From: an uncultured Lachnospiraceae bacterium
GTDB taxonomy: Bacteria; Bacillota; Clostridia; Lachnospirales; Lachnospiraceae
Reading direction: 5' to 3'
DNA: 36,355 nt
Assembly: GCA_946407765.1 (NCBI GenBank)
Contig: CAMJPD010000008.1
Location: forward strand, 1 to 36,355
Part shown: piece after piece, positions 6,693 to 17,164 of the stretch
Layout of the letters: every line of letters begins with the position of its first letter
Numbering within the stretch: position 1 is the first letter of the stretch
The notes under the pieces: generated by a model
The model's input: the letters and a program-made list of their open reading frames with translations, nothing else
Databases searched by the model: none
What the model was told of the DNA's origin: nothing
Made by a program: the position numbers and the translations under genes

Positions 6693-9600
6693 ATGAACAA
6701 ATGTAAGATGCACCCAGTGAAATCTGGAAACAACATTAGGATGACTTTCGGAACCAAAGAAGAATTAAGAAGAGTAGACAATCTTATAAAAATTCAAAAA
6801 GATTCTTTCAATTGGTTTTTGAATGAAGGTCTTAAAGAAGCATTCAATGATATTTTTCCTATTAAAGATCAGACAGGTGCATTGAGATTGGAATATATAT
6901 CTCATGAATTTCTTGAAGATGAAACTAATTATAGTTTGAAAGAATGTAAGGAGAGAGATGTAACATTCTCTGCTCCGCTTTCTGCTAAAATCAGATTAAT
7001 CAATTCTGAGAAGAAGGGTGAGATTCAAGAAGCTAATATTTTCATGGGCGACATTCCTAAGATGACAGATACTGCTTCATTTATTGTAAACGGTGCAGAA
7101 AGAGTTATCGTATCACAACTTGTTCGTAGTCCAAGTATATATTACGATCTAACATATGATAAGTATGGTAAGGAATTATACCTTGCGACTTTGATTCCTA
7201 ACAGAGGTGCATGGATAGAATATGAAACTGACTCTAATGATGTAATGTGGGTTCGTGTTGACAGAACAAGAAAAGTTCCTGTAACAGTTCTCCTTCGTTC
7301 TCTTGGAGTAGAAACTAATCAAGATATTATAAATTTATTTGGTGAGGGTGAACCAAAAATTGATGCAACACTTTCTAAAGATACAACAACTAATAATAGT
7401 GAAGCCATCATAGAACTTTATAGAAAGATAAGACCAGGAGAGAGCCTTGCAACAAGTCAAGCACAAAACCTTCTTAATAATACTCTCTATGATTCTAAGA
7501 GATATGATCTTGCTAAAGTTGGTCGTTATAAATTTAATAAGAAATTACACTTCAGTCACAGATTGGAAGGATTAACTCTTGCAGAGAATGCAGTTAATAC
7601 AGAAACTGGTGAAGTAATAGTAAAGAAGGATACTAAACTTACAAGAGAACTTGGAACTAAGATTCAAGATGAAGGTATTCCATATGTTTATGTATATGCC
7701 AAGAATGACAAGAAAGTAAAAGTTCTTTCTAATCTTGCTGTAGATATAAGAAAGTATGTAAACATGAAGGATGAAGAACTTGAAGAACTTGGTCTTGCAG
7801 AATATGTTTACTACCCAGCACTCAAGGAAATTCTTGATGAATATGGAAAGGGATCTAAGGAAAAATTAAAAGATGTTATAAGAGATAAAGTTCATGAACT
7901 TGCTCCAAAACATATTACTAAGGATGACATAATTGCATCTGTAGAATATTGTATACATATAGAAGATGGTATAGGAACAATTGATGACATAGACCATCTT
8001 GGTAACAGAAGAATTAGATGCTGCGGTGAACTTTTACAAAATCAATTTAGAATTGGTCTTTCAAGACTAGAAAGAATTGCCAAGGATAGAATGATGGCTC
8101 AAGATATTCAAGATGTAACTGTTCAGTCATTAATTAACATAAAGCCAGTTACAGCTGCACTTAGAGAATTCTTTGGTTCATCACAACTTTCACAATTCAT
8201 GGATCAGAACAATCCACTTTCAGAACTTACACACAAGAGAAGACTTTCTGCACTTGGTCCTGGTGGTATTTCAAGAGATAGAGCAGGATTTGAAGTACGT
8301 GACGTTCACTATACTCAGTATGGAAGAATTTGCCCAATTGAAACTCCAGAAGGTCCAAACATCGGTCTTATTGCATCTCTTGCTTCATTTGCAAGAATTA
8401 ATAAATATGGATTTATCGAAACACCTTATAGAGTTGTTGAACATAAGGGTGGAAAGTCAGTTGTTACAGATGAAATAGTTTATATGACAGCAGATAGAGA
8501 AGATGATTTCTATGTAGCACAAGCTTCAGAACCACTTGATGATAAGGGACATTTCATTAATGAGCAAGTTTCTGGTCGTTTCCGTAAAGAAACTGCTACA
8601 TTTAATGCCGATATAATTGACTATATGGACGTATCTCCAAAGCAGGTTTTCTCAGTTGCTACTAATCTAATACCTTTCCTTCCTAATGATGACGCAAACC
8701 GTGCCCTGATGGGTTCTAACATGCAACGTCAGGCAGTTCCACTTATGACAACAGAAGAGCCAGTAGTAGGAACAAGTATGGAAGAAGCAGCTGCACAGGA
8801 CTCAGGTGTTTGTGTAATTGCTGAGGAAAATGGCGAAGTTTCATATATAGATAGCAAGATGATTAAGGTTAGAGGTAAGGACGGCGAGGAAAAGACATAT
8901 ATGCTTTCTAAATTTGAAAGAAGTAACCAATCTAACTCATATAATCAAATTCCTACAGTAAATATAGGCGACAAGGTTAAGAAAGGCGATTGCATAGCTG
9001 ATGGACCATGTACTAAGAATGGAGAACTTGCACTTGGTAAGAACCCTCTTATAGGATTCATGACATGGGAAGGTTATAACTACGAAGATGCTGTTCTTAT
9101 TAGTGAAAGACTTGTTGCAGAAGATGTTTATACATCTATACATATAGAAAAATACGAAACAGAAGCAAGAGAAACTAAACTTGGACCAGAAGAAATTTCT
9201 AATGATATACCAGGTGTTGGTGAGGAAGCAAGAAAAGATCTTACTAGCGAAGGTGTTATTAGAATTGGTGCTGAAGTTAGAGCAGGAGATATATTAGTAG
9301 GAAAAATTACTCCAAAGGGTGAAACTGAAATAGGTGCAGAAGAAAGACTTCTTCGTGCAATCTTTAGTGAGAAGTCAAGAAGTGTTCGTGATACATCACT
9401 CAGACTTCCTCACGGTGCTTATGGAACAGTTGTTGATACTAAGATATTCAATAAGTCATCAGAAGACAAAGATTTCCCAGTAGGTGTTAGAACAAAAGTA
9501 CGTGTCTATGTTGCTCAGAAGAGAAAAATATCTGTTGGTGATAAGATGGCTGGTCGTCACGGTAACAAAGGTGTTGTATCAAGAGTACTTCCAGTAGAAG

Positions 9601-10568
9601 ACATGCCATATCTTTCAAATGGTCGTCCACTTGATATCTTACTTAACCCACTTGGTGTTCCTTCGCGTATGAACATAGGACAGATTCTTGAAACTCACCT
9701 TTCGCTTGCAGCAAGAGCTCTTGGTATAGATGTTACAACTCCATCATTTGAAGGTGCTAACGAAACAGATATCCAAGATGCACTTCTTATGGCCAATGAT
9801 TATGTAAATACATCTTGGGATGAATTTGAGAAGAAATATAAATCATCATGTGATCCAGAATTTATAGATTACTTAAAGAAGCATCAAGATAATAAAAAAG
9901 TTTGGGCAGGAGTTCCTATCACAAGTGATGGTAAAGTAGAACTTAGAGATGGAAGAACTGGTGAAAAATTTGACTCTAAGGTTACAGTAGGTCACATGCA
10001 TTACTTAAAACTACACCACTTGGTAGATGATAAGATTCACGCTCGTAGTACAGGTCCATACTCACTTATTACACAACAGCCTCTTGGTGGTAAGGCACAG
10101 TTCGGTGGACAACGTTTCGGAGAAATGGAAGTTTGGGCACTTGAAGCATATGGCGCAGCTTATACACTCCAAGAAATTATTACAAGTAAGGCTGATGACT
10201 TACAAGGACGTGTTAAGACTTACGAAGCAATTATCAAGGGACAAAATATTCCAAAGCCAACAATTCCAGAATCATTCAAAGTATTACTTAAGGAATTACA
10301 AGCACTCGGACTTGATGTAACAGTTCATGATAAGGAAGGAAATGAAGTTCCAATGACAGAAAACCTCTATGACCCAAGAGAAGAACTTCGTAAAGTAATA
10401 GAAGGTGGCAATGCATATTCATCTTCTAAGAAAGAATTCCGTGATGCTGGATTTACAGAACAGGCTATAGGTAAGGAAGGATTTGAAGACGTAAATGATG
10501 ATGACGACGATTTAGATGAGGATTTTAAGGACACTAAAGAAGAAAGAGACGACGACGAGTTAACTTAA
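6693..10568 (+). CDS. rpoB: DNA-directed RNA polymerase subunit beta
   Basis: 1291-residue beta subunit. With beta' it forms the catalytic cleft of RNA polymerase and contains the rifampicin site. The rif cluster reads [17 protein letters not shown] then [13 protein letters not shown] around residues 495-525, with the usual Gln, Asp, His and Ser positions intact, so the sequence predicts rifampicin sensitivity. [15 protein letters not shown] (about 949-963) and the C-terminal [24 protein letters not shown] clamp segment (about 1130-1153) are standard. A highly acidic tail of about 25 residues ([12 protein letters not shown], then ERDDDEL) ends the protein. The start follows AAGGA at 6679-6683 with 9-base spacing. 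The gene is not preceded by rplJ-rplL, as it is in most Firmicutes, but by its own promoter and leader. rpoC follows after 35 bases. Confidence 0.99.
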   Translation: MNKCKMHPVKSGNNIRMTFGTKEELRRVDNLIKIQKDSFNWFLNEGLKEAFNDIFPIKDQTGALRLEYISHEFLEDETNYSLKECKERDVTFSAPLSAKIRLINSEKKGEIQEANIFMGDIPKMTDTASFIVNGAERVIVSQLVRSPSIYYDLTYDKYGKELYLATLIPNRGAWIEYETDSNDVMWVRVDRTRKVPVTVLLRSLGVETNQDIINLFGEGEPKIDATLSKDTTTNNSEAIIELYRKIRPGESLATSQAQNLLNNTLYDSKRYDLAKVGRYKFNKKLHFSHRLEGLTLAENAVNTETGEVIVKKDTKLTRELGTKIQDEGIPYVYVYAKNDKKVKVLSNLAVDIRKYVNMKDEELEELGLAEYVYYPALKEILDEYGKGSKEKLKDVIRDKVHELAPKHITKDDIIASVEYCIHIEDGIGTIDDIDHLGNRRIRCCGELLQNQFRIGLSRLERIAKDRMMAQDIQDVTVQSLINIKPVTAALREFFGSSQLSQFMDQNNPLSELTHKRRLSALGPGGISRDRAGFEVRDVHYTQYGRICPIETPEGPNIGLIASLASFARINKYGFIETPYRVVEHKGGKSVVTDEIVYMTADREDDFYVAQASEPLDDKGHFINEQVSGRFRKETATFNADIIDYMDVSPKQVFSVATNLIPFLPNDDANRALMGSNMQRQAVPLMTTEEPVVGTSMEEAAAQDSGVCVIAEENGEVSYIDSKMIKVRGKDGEEKTYMLSKFERSNQSNSYNQIPTVNIGDKVKKGDCIADGPCTKNGELALGKNPLIGFMTWEGYNYEDAVLISERLVAEDVYTSIHIEKYETEARETKLGPEEISNDIPGVGEEARKDLTSEGVIRIGAEVRAGDILVGKITPKGETEIGAEERLLRAIFSEKSRSVRDTSLRLPHGAYGTVVDTKIFNKSSEDKDFPVGVRTKVRVYVAQKRKISVGDKMAGRHGNKGVVSRVLPVEDMPYLSNGRPLDILLNPLGVPSRMNIGQILETHLSLAARALGIDVTTPSFEGANETDIQDALLMANDYVNTSWDEFEKKYKSSCDPEFIDYLKKHQDNKKVWAGVPITSDGKVELRDGRTGEKFDSKVTVGHMHYLKLHHLVDDKIHARSTGPYSLITQQPLGGKAQFGGQRFGEMEVWALEAYGAAYTLQEIITSKADDLQGRVKTYEAIIKGQNIPKPTIPESFKVLLKELQALGLDVTVHDKEGNEVPMTENLYDPREELRKVIEGGNAYSSSKKEFRDAGFTEQAIGKEGFEDVNDDDDDLDEDFKDTKEERDDDELT

Positions 10569-10603
10569 ATTCTTATAAACAATAAAATTTTTGAGGGAGT
10601 ATT

Positions 10604-13600
10604 ATGGCAAATACATTAGAAACATATAAACCGCTGCAGTTCGACGCAATTAGAGTAGGACTTTGTAGCCCAGAAAAAATTCTTGAAGCAAGCCATGGTG
10701 AAGTTAAAAAACCAGAGACAATAAACCACAGAACTCTTAAACCAGAAAGAGATGGTTTATTCTGCGAGAGAATTTTTGGACCAACAAAGGACTGGGAATG
10801 TCACTGTGGTAAGTATAAGAAGATACGTTATAAGGGCGTTATTTGCGATAAGTGTGGTGTTGAAGTTACTCGTGCAGCAGTTAGAAGATCACGTATAGGA
10901 CATATCACACTTGAATCGCCATGTTCTCATATATGGTATTTCAAGGGCATTCCAAGTAGAATGGGTCTTGTTCTTGACATAACACAGAAGAATCTTGAGA
11001 AAGTAATCTACTATGTTTCTTATCTTGTACTTGATCCAGGAACAACAAAACTTAATTATAAGGATGTTCTTTCTGAGAGAGAATATAGACAAGCTAAGGA
11101 AGAATATGGAGAAGATTCTTTCAGAGTTGGAATGGGTGCTGAAGCTGTTAGAGAAGCTCTATCTAGAGTAGATCTTAAAGCAGAATCAGAAAGTTTACGT
11201 GCAGAATTACAAACAGCATCTGGCCAGAAGAAAACTAAAATCATCAAGAGAATAGAAGTTATTGATGCATTCATCAACAGTGGCAATAAACCAGAATGGA
11301 TGGTATTTACAGTACTCCCAGTTATACCTCCAGATCTTAGACCTATGGTTCAACTTGATGGTGGCAGATTTGCAACAAGTGACTTAAATGATTTATATAG
11401 AAGAATTATAAATAGAAATAACCGTCTTAAAAAACTTATAGAGACAGGTGCTCCAGAAATTATCCTAAAGAATGAAAAGAGAATGCTTCAAGAAGCAGTT
11501 GACTCTTTAATAGATAATGGTCGTCGTGGTAAACCTGTAACAGGTGCAGGCGGAAGAGCACTTAAATCACTTTCAGAAATTCTTAAAGGAAAGACTGGTC
11601 GTTTCAGACAGAACTTACTTGGTAAGAGAGTTGACTTCTCAGGAAGAAGCGTTATCGTCGTAGGACCAGAACTTAAAATTTATCAATGCGGACTACCTAA
11701 GGAAATGGCTATTGAATTGTTCAAGCCATTCGTTATGAACCGTCTTCTTCGTGCAAGAAAAGATGGTCTTCCTTATGCAGCCAATATAATTACAGCCAAG
11801 AGAATGGTTGAACATCAAGAAGATGTAGTATGGGATGTACTTGATGAGGTTATCAAAGAGCACCCAGTTATGCTTAACCGTGCTCCAACACTTCACAGAC
11901 TTGGTATTCAAGCATTTGAACCTATTCTTGTTGAAGGTAAAGCTATAAAACTTCATCCACTTGTTTGTACAGCATTCAACGCAGACTTCGATGGAGACCA
12001 GATGGCTGTTCACGTTCCTCTTTCTGAAGAAGCAAGAGCAGAATGTAGATTCCTTATGCTTTCAACTAATAACCTCCTTAAACCATCAGATGGTGGCGTT
12101 GTTGCTGTTCCATCACAAGACATGGTTCTTGGAATTTATTACTTGACACAAGAACGTCCAGAAGGAGTTGAACAAAAGAAAGCATTTGCCTCAGTATCAG
12201 AAGCAATTCTTGCATACGAGAACAAATACATCTCTCTTCACTCTCCAATAAGAGTTAAGATGGCAGATGCAGAATATGGCATAGTTGAAACAACAGTTGG
12301 TAGACTTTTATTCAATGAAATAATTCCACAAGATTTAGGATTCATTGATAGAACAAATCCTAAGAATCAATATATACCAGAGATTAATACATTCGTAAAG
12401 AAACAAGATTTGAAAGAAATACTTGAAAGAATTATGGTCATTCATGGACCAACAAAAATTGCAACTGTACTTGATGATATAAAGAGAATTGGTTATAAGT
12501 ATTCTACAAAAGCAGCAATGACAGTTTCAATTGATGACATGGTTGTTCCTGCAACTAAGGAACAACACATCAAGGATGCAGAAGATTCTATCGCAGAAAT
12601 TACTAAGAACTTTAGAAGAGGACAGATTACAGATGATGAAAGATATAAAGAAGTAATTAGTGCATGGAACGAAGCAGATAAGAAGATAGAAGAAGATCTT
12701 CTTAAGGGCCTTGATAAGTACAACAATATTTATATGATGGCTGACTCAGGTGCCCGTGGTAGCAACAAGCAGATTAAGCAGCTTGCAGGTATGCGTGGAC
12801 TTATGGCAGATACAACAGGTCACACAATCGAACTTCCTATTAAGTCTAACTTCCGTGAAGGTCTTGACGTTCTTGAATATTTCATATCTGCCCATGGTGC
12901 AAGAAAGGGTCTTTCAGATACAGCTCTTAGAACAGCTGACTCAGGATACTTAACAAGAAGACTTGTAGACGTATCACAAGATTTAATTGTTCATGAAGAT
13001 GATTGCTGCGCAGATGGAAAGGATATTCCATATATGGAAATCAAAGCATTCATTGATGCAGGTGAAACAATAGAAAGTCTTGAAGAAAGAATCACAGGAA
13101 GAACAATTGCAGAAACAATTAAGGATAAAGATACTAAAGAAGTAATTGCAGAAGTTAATACTTTAGTAACAAAGCCACTTGCCAAGAAGATTATTGCAGC
13201 ACTTGAGAAGGAAGGTCGTGACAGTGTTAAGATAAGAACTGTTCTTACATGTAAGTCTAAGCACGGAATATGCAGTAAGTGTTATGGTGCTTCACTTGCA
13301 ACAGGTGATGCAATAGGAATTGGTGAGTCAGTTGGTATTATGGCAGCTCAGTCAATCGGTGAACCTGGTACACAGCTTACAATGAGAACATTCCATACAG
13401 GTGGTGTTGCCGGTGGAGATATTACACAAGGTCTTCCTCGTGTAGAAGAATTATTTGAAGCTCGTAAACCAAAAGGAAGAGCAATTGTTACATCTAATTC
13501 AGGTGTAGTAAGTAACGGAACAAATCCTAAGAAGAGAGAAGTTATAGTAACAGGTAAGGATGAAAAGGGTAATGAAGTTCAGAAGAGTTATCTTATTCCT

Positions 13601-14311
13601 TACGGATCAAGAATTAAAGTTAAGTCAGGCGATGAAGTTGTAGCAGGTGATGCACTTACAGAAGGTTCAATCGATCCACACGATATTCTCGAAATTAAGG
13701 GAATTAGAGCTGTTCAAGATTATCTCCTTCGTGAAGTTCAGAGAGTTTATAGACTTCAAGGTGTTGATATCAACGATAAGCATATTGAAATGATAGTTCG
13801 TCAGATGCTTCGTAAAGTTATAATTACAGATGGCGGTGACTCAGAATTATTAGAAGGTATGTCTGTTGAGATGGCACAATTTAACGAAATTAATGAAAAG
13901 CTTAAGGCAGAAGGTAAGAAGTTAGCTAAGGGAAATCAAGTATTACTCGGTATTACTAAGGCTTCTCTTGAAACAGATAGCTTCCTTTCTGCAGCATCAT
14001 TCCAGGAAACAACAAAGGTATTGACTGATGCCTCAATAAAAGGTAAAATTGATTACCTTGTAGGTCATAAAGAAAATGTTATCATCGGAAAGCTTATTCC
14101 ATCAGGAACAGGTATGGAAGAGTTAACAAAATTCAAGTTAACAACTGAAGAAGACGAGGTTGAAGATACAGAAGTAGCAGAAAGTTGGGAATTTGGAATG
14201 ACAACAACAGATGATACATCAGTATACGACGACATAAAGGATGATGAAGAGCTAGAAGGCGTTAAGGAAGATGTAGATGACGATTATGACGACGAGGGCG
14301 ACGAGGAATAA
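10604..14311 (+). CDS. rpoC: DNA-directed RNA polymerase subunit beta'
   Basis: 1235-residue beta' subunit. The N-terminal zinc ribbon is C66-x-C68...C81-x2-C84, the catalytic magnesium loop is NADFDGDQ with D461, D463 and D465, and the trigger loop [18 protein letters not shown] lies near 911-928. The second zinc site uses the [13 protein letters not shown] cluster near residues 883-895 plus an upstream Cys around 801. A strongly acidic tail of about 50 residues ([10 protein letters not shown]... ending [11 protein letters not shown]) parallels the tail of RpoB. A clear GAGGGAG Shine-Dalgarno precedes the ATG. It is co-transcribed with rpoB and is followed directly by rpmE rather than by rpsL, rpsG and fusA. 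Confidence 0.99.
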   Translation: MANTLETYKPLQFDAIRVGLCSPEKILEASHGEVKKPETINHRTLKPERDGLFCERIFGPTKDWECHCGKYKKIRYKGVICDKCGVEVTRAAVRRSRIGHITLESPCSHIWYFKGIPSRMGLVLDITQKNLEKVIYYVSYLVLDPGTTKLNYKDVLSEREYRQAKEEYGEDSFRVGMGAEAVREALSRVDLKAESESLRAELQTASGQKKTKIIKRIEVIDAFINSGNKPEWMVFTVLPVIPPDLRPMVQLDGGRFATSDLNDLYRRIINRNNRLKKLIETGAPEIILKNEKRMLQEAVDSLIDNGRRGKPVTGAGGRALKSLSEILKGKTGRFRQNLLGKRVDFSGRSVIVVGPELKIYQCGLPKEMAIELFKPFVMNRLLRARKDGLPYAANIITAKRMVEHQEDVVWDVLDEVIKEHPVMLNRAPTLHRLGIQAFEPILVEGKAIKLHPLVCTAFNADFDGDQMAVHVPLSEEARAECRFLMLSTNNLLKPSDGGVVAVPSQDMVLGIYYLTQERPEGVEQKKAFASVSEAILAYENKYISLHSPIRVKMADAEYGIVETTVGRLLFNEIIPQDLGFIDRTNPKNQYIPEINTFVKKQDLKEILERIMVIHGPTKIATVLDDIKRIGYKYSTKAAMTVSIDDMVVPATKEQHIKDAEDSIAEITKNFRRGQITDDERYKEVISAWNEADKKIEEDLLKGLDKYNNIYMMADSGARGSNKQIKQLAGMRGLMADTTGHTIELPIKSNFREGLDVLEYFISAHGARKGLSDTALRTADSGYLTRRLVDVSQDLIVHEDDCCADGKDIPYMEIKAFIDAGETIESLEERITGRTIAETIKDKDTKEVIAEVNTLVTKPLAKKIIAALEKEGRDSVKIRTVLTCKSKHGICSKCYGASLATGDAIGIGESVGIMAAQSIGEPGTQLTMRTFHTGGVAGGDITQGLPRVEELFEARKPKGRAIVTSNSGVVSNGTNPKKREVIVTGKDEKGNEVQKSYLIPYGSRIKVKSGDEVVAGDALTEGSIDPHDILEIKGIRAVQDYLLREVQRVYRLQGVDINDKHIEMIVRQMLRKVIITDGGDSELLEGMSVEMAQFNEINEKLKAEGKKLAKGNQVLLGITKASLETDSFLSAASFQETTKVLTDASIKGKIDYLVGHKENVIIGKLIPSGTGMEELTKFKLTTEEDEVEDTEVAESWEFGMTTTDDTSVYDDIKDDEELEGVKEDVDDDYDDEGDEE

Positions 14312-14325
14312 TAAATAATTTTAAT

Positions 14326-14348
14326 CTTGGTAGTTGGAAATTACCAAG
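14326..14348 (+). promoter_or_regulatory. Hairpin upstream of the rpmE ribosome-binding site
   Basis: CTTGGTA (14326-14332) and TACCAAG (14342-14348) form a perfect 7-bp stem with a 9-base loop, ending 2 bases before the AAGGAG Shine-Dalgarno. There is no T-run, so it is not a terminator. It may be a translational leader for L31 autoregulation; L31 leader motifs are known in several phyla. That identity is inference. Confidence 0.4.
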
Positions 14349-14362
14349 TAAAGGAGAAAATT

Positions 14363-14578
14363 ATGGCTAAGGAAAATATCCATCCAGAGTACAATCAAGC
14401 AACAGTTACTTGTAACTGCGGGAACACATTTACAACAGGTTCTACTAAGAAATCAATCCACGTAGAAATTTGTTCAAAATGTCATCCATTCTACACAGGT
14501 GCACAGAAGGCAGCATCTGCTAAGGGTAGAATCGATAAGTTCAACAAGAAACTTGAAAAAGCTTCTTCTAAGAAATAA
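14363..14578 (+). CDS. rpmE: 50S ribosomal protein L31, zinc-binding (C+) form
   Basis: 71-residue large-subunit protein at the intersubunit bridge. Begins [20 protein letters not shown]; the zinc ligands C17, C19, C37 and C40 (in TCNCGNTF and [11 protein letters not shown]) are all present, so this is the zinc-containing version replaced under zinc starvation in organisms that also have a C- paralogue. The start is the ATG at 14363, 6 bases after AAGGAG (14351-14356). An upstream in-frame TTG at 14327 would add 12 residues not seen in the family and would sit inside the leader hairpin, so I reject it. The gene lies 51 bases downstream of rpoC. Confidence 0.97.
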   Translation: MAKENIHPEYNQATVTCNCGNTFTTGSTKKSIHVEICSKCHPFYTGAQKAASAKGRIDKFNKKLEKASSKK

Positions 14579-14602
14579 TTTATTGATAGGGAAATTTAAT
14601 AA

Positions 14603-14645
14603 TTGTACTTTAATTAGATAAGCATGTAATGTGCTTATCTAATTG
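14603..14645. promoter_or_regulatory. 13-bp inverted repeat between rpmE and yqhQ
   Basis: Perfect inverted repeat AATTAGATAAGCA (14612-14624) and TGCTTATCTAATT (14632-14644) with a 7-base centre. It could be an AT-rich terminator for the rpoB-rpoC-rpmE transcript, but only a poor T tract follows. Alternatively, a possible promoter TTGTAC (14603-14608), 16 bases, TGTAAT (14625-14630) overlaps the repeat exactly, which would make it an operator for the next gene. The sequence does not decide between them. Confidence 0.55.
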
Positions 14646-14662
14646 TTTATTAAGAGGAATAT

Positions 14663-15607
14663 ATGAAGCAACATTACTGTGAAGTAGGCGGGCAGGCATT
14701 GATAGAAGGCATCATGATGAGGAATAAAGAAAAAACATGCGTGTCTGTTAGAAGAAAAGATGGTTCTATAACTAATACTTTCATAGATGTAAAACCTATA
14801 AATAAAATAATTGCTAAGATTCCACTTGTAAGAGGTCTTGTAAGTTTTGGAAGTTCTATGATGATAGGGATGAAGGCCCTAGAGATTTCTGCTGACTTCA
14901 TGGCAAAGGATGAAGAAGTTTTTGAAAGCGCAGATAATAAAAATAAAGATACTAAAGAAGGAACTTCAATCTTAGAAAAAATTTTTTATCCAATTATTGT
15001 AGTTTTAAGTTTTGTAGTTTCAATAGTTTTCTTCGTATGTCTCCCTGCGGGACTATCTCTCTTGCTTAAGATGGTTACTGACAATAATTTAATAATTTCT
15101 ATATTTGAAGGCTTGCTTAGAATCATAATATTCATATGTTATATTAAGGTAATTTCTATGATGGATGATATCAAGAGAACTTTTAGATATCATGGGGCAG
15201 AACATAAGTGCCTCAATTGCATAGAACATGGACTTCCACTTACTGTAGAAAATGTTATGAAATCATCTAAGGAACATAAAAGATGCGGAACTAGTTTTCT
15301 TGTTTATATTATGCTTGTTTCTATAATTATATTTTCTTTAATTCCACATACAGGTATAGTTAATAGAATGCTTATGAGACTTCTAATAATTCCTCTTATA
15401 GCTGGTCTTTCTTATGAACTCCTTATGCTTCTTGGCAAATGTGACAATTTTCTAGTTAATATTTTGATACAGCCAGGACTCTGGATGCAAAATCTTACAA
15501 CATATGAACCAGATGAAAAAATATGCGAAGTTGCAATAGAATCTATAGAACAAATATTTGATTGGAAAGCTTGGCAAGAAGAAACTTTCAAAAATGATGT
15601 GGTATAA
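14663..15607 (+). CDS. DUF1385 (YqhQ-like) membrane protein
   Basis: 314-residue integral membrane protein of the DUF1385/YqhQ family, biochemical role unknown. The N-terminal signature GGQALIEGIMMRNK (about 9-22) and the conserved polar loop HGAEHKCLNCIEHG plus EHKRCGTSF (about 179-215) identify it. Four or more hydrophobic segments lie in the middle and C-terminal part (about 107-137, 145-165, 212-260). In Clostridia this gene typically follows rpmE and precedes prmC and prfA; here the first part of that order is kept but prmC-prfA are absent and an MBOAT gene follows. A GAGG ribosome-binding site lies 9 bases before the ATG. Confidence 0.92.
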   Translation: MKQHYCEVGGQALIEGIMMRNKEKTCVSVRRKDGSITNTFIDVKPINKIIAKIPLVRGLVSFGSSMMIGMKALEISADFMAKDEEVFESADNKNKDTKEGTSILEKIFYPIIVVLSFVVSIVFFVCLPAGLSLLLKMVTDNNLIISIFEGLLRIIIFICYIKVISMMDDIKRTFRYHGAEHKCLNCIEHGLPLTVENVMKSSKEHKRCGTSFLVYIMLVSIIIFSLIPHTGIVNRMLMRLLIIPLIAGLSYELLMLLGKCDNFLVNILIQPGLWMQNLTTYEPDEKICEVAIESIEQIFDWKAWQEETFKNDVV

Positions 15608-15608
15608 T
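15600..15608 (+). promoter_or_regulatory. Extended -10 element before the MBOAT gene
   Basis: TGG followed by TATAAT (15603-15608) overlaps the last codons and stop of the yqhQ gene. Transcription would start near 15615, about 20 bases before the MBOAT ATG. No convincing -35 box is present, which extended -10 promoters tolerate. Confidence 0.45.
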
Positions 15609-15635
15609 AATATAGTTAGACTGATTTAGATATAA

Positions 15636-17162
15636 ATGTTATTTAATTCATACATTTTTATATTGTTATTTTTTCCACTCTGCCTTGTTGGATATTTTTT
15701 AATTAACAAATTAGAATCACTTATTGCATGGCGCAATAGTAATAAGATAAATCACACAGCATCTAATATATTTCTACTTTCAATGTCGCTTTGGTTTTAT
15801 GGATATTTTAATATAAAATATTTATTTATTATCATAGGTAGCATAGTAATAAATTACATATTTTCTAGGGCAATTATCTATTATAAGAAAGAAAATAATA
15901 ATTTATCTAAGTTTTTTACTATACTTGCTATCTTAATAAATATAGCAATAATATTTTATTATAAGTATTACGACTTTTTTATAACTAATATAAATGCATT
16001 AATCAAAACTAATTTTAATCTAAAACACCTGATTTTGCCACTTGGAATATCGTTTTTTACCTTCCAACAAATATCTTTCATAGCAGATTCTTATGCAAGT
16101 GATAATGATGATATAAAAAATTATAATTTTATAGAATATGCATTATTTGTTTCTTTCTTTCCTCAGCTTGTTGCAGGACCTATAGTTCTTCACAGTGAAT
16201 TAATACCCCAGTTCAGAGATGAAAGTAAGAAAAAATTCAGTAGTGAAAATTTCAACCTTGGATTATACGTTTTTGCCATAGGACTTTTTAAGAAAATGGT
16301 AATTGCAGATACTATAGGTTCCAGTGTTGATTTTGCTTTTAAGAATATTGCAAGTTTAACTAGTTTAGAAAGTGCATTTGCGATTTTATTATATACATTA
16401 CAAATTTATTTTGACTTTTCAGGTTATTCTGATATGGCGCATGGCCTTGCAAAGATGCTTAATATAGATATAATTCCTAATTTTAATTCGCCATATAAAG
16501 CAGTTAATATTTTGGACTTCTGGAATAGGTGGCATATATCTCTTACAAGATTTCTTAAAACTTATATTTATATACCACTTGGCGGAAGTAGATCTGGAAT
16601 TATAAGGACCTATCTAAATATAATGATAGTTTTTGCTGTATCAGGGTTATGGCACGGTGCTAATTGGACTTTTGTATTATGGGGAATAATGCACGGAATT
16701 TTAAATGTAATTACAAGAATAATAGTAGGAAAGAAGAAAGAATTTAAGTTTACATTACTAAGCTTACCATCATTAATATTTACATTCGCATTTGTATGCA
16801 TAGCATTTTGTATATTCAGGGCAGATACAGTATCAGACGGCTTTTTAATGATTAAAAATATATTTGCAGGGCAATTTAATTTTAATCCTGCCAATATAGA
16901 ATTTTTGAAGGCACTAAATAGAAGCGAGACAGATTATATACTTAGAAAAATTCCTGTTATATATAATTTTATTATGGATAACCCACAGTGGTATATGTAT
17001 ATATTTACTTTCCTTACATTAATAATTACTTTCTTCTTTAATAATATGAATGATGAAAAGCCACGAGCATCAATTTTAAGAAGTGTAATTACTGCGGGCT
17101 TGTTAGTATACTGCATTATGAAGATGTCAGGACTTAGTATATTTTTATATTTTAATTTTTAA
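15636..17162 (+). CDS. MBOAT family O-acyltransferase (AlgI/DltB-like)
   Basis: 508-residue polytopic membrane protein of the membrane-bound O-acyltransferase family. It has an LPLGISFFTFQQISF motif (about 131-145), FWNRWHISLTRFLKTYIYIPLGGSR (about 294-318), and the invariant catalytic His in GLWHGANW (H340) with a second His at 353. About 11 hydrophobic segments are spread over its length. AlgI and PatA-type members move acetyl groups across the membrane to a periplasmic or extracytoplasmic partner, which then acylates a polysaccharide, peptidoglycan or teichoic acid. The next gene, 2 bases on, encodes a membrane-anchored SGNH-like protein, the classical partner. So an exopolysaccharide or wall-polymer O-acetylation module is likely. 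DltB is unlikely because no dltA, dltC or dltD is adjacent. Confidence 0.92.
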   Translation: MLFNSYIFILLFFPLCLVGYFLINKLESLIAWRNSNKINHTASNIFLLSMSLWFYGYFNIKYLFIIIGSIVINYIFSRAIIYYKKENNNLSKFFTILAILINIAIIFYYKYYDFFITNINALIKTNFNLKHLILPLGISFFTFQQISFIADSYASDNDDIKNYNFIEYALFVSFFPQLVAGPIVLHSELIPQFRDESKKKFSSENFNLGLYVFAIGLFKKMVIADTIGSSVDFAFKNIASLTSLESAFAILLYTLQIYFDFSGYSDMAHGLAKMLNIDIIPNFNSPYKAVNILDFWNRWHISLTRFLKTYIYIPLGGSRSGIIRTYLNIMIVFAVSGLWHGANWTFVLWGIMHGILNVITRIIVGKKKEFKFTLLSLPSLIFTFAFVCIAFCIFRADTVSDGFLMIKNIFAGQFNFNPANIEFLKALNRSETDYILRKIPVIYNFIMDNPQWYMYIFTFLTLIITFFFNNMNDEKPRASILRSVITAGLLVYCIMKMSGLSIFLYFNF

Positions 17163-17164
17163 TT

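Noticed and set aside
14327..14362. Longer L31 starting at TTG 14327
   Set aside because: It lies inside the leader hairpin, lacks a ribosome-binding site and adds residues absent from the family; ATG 14363 has AAGGAG at good spacing.
15636..17162. DltB
   Set aside because: No D-alanine ligase, carrier protein or DltD lies nearby; an AlgI-like general MBOAT fits better.
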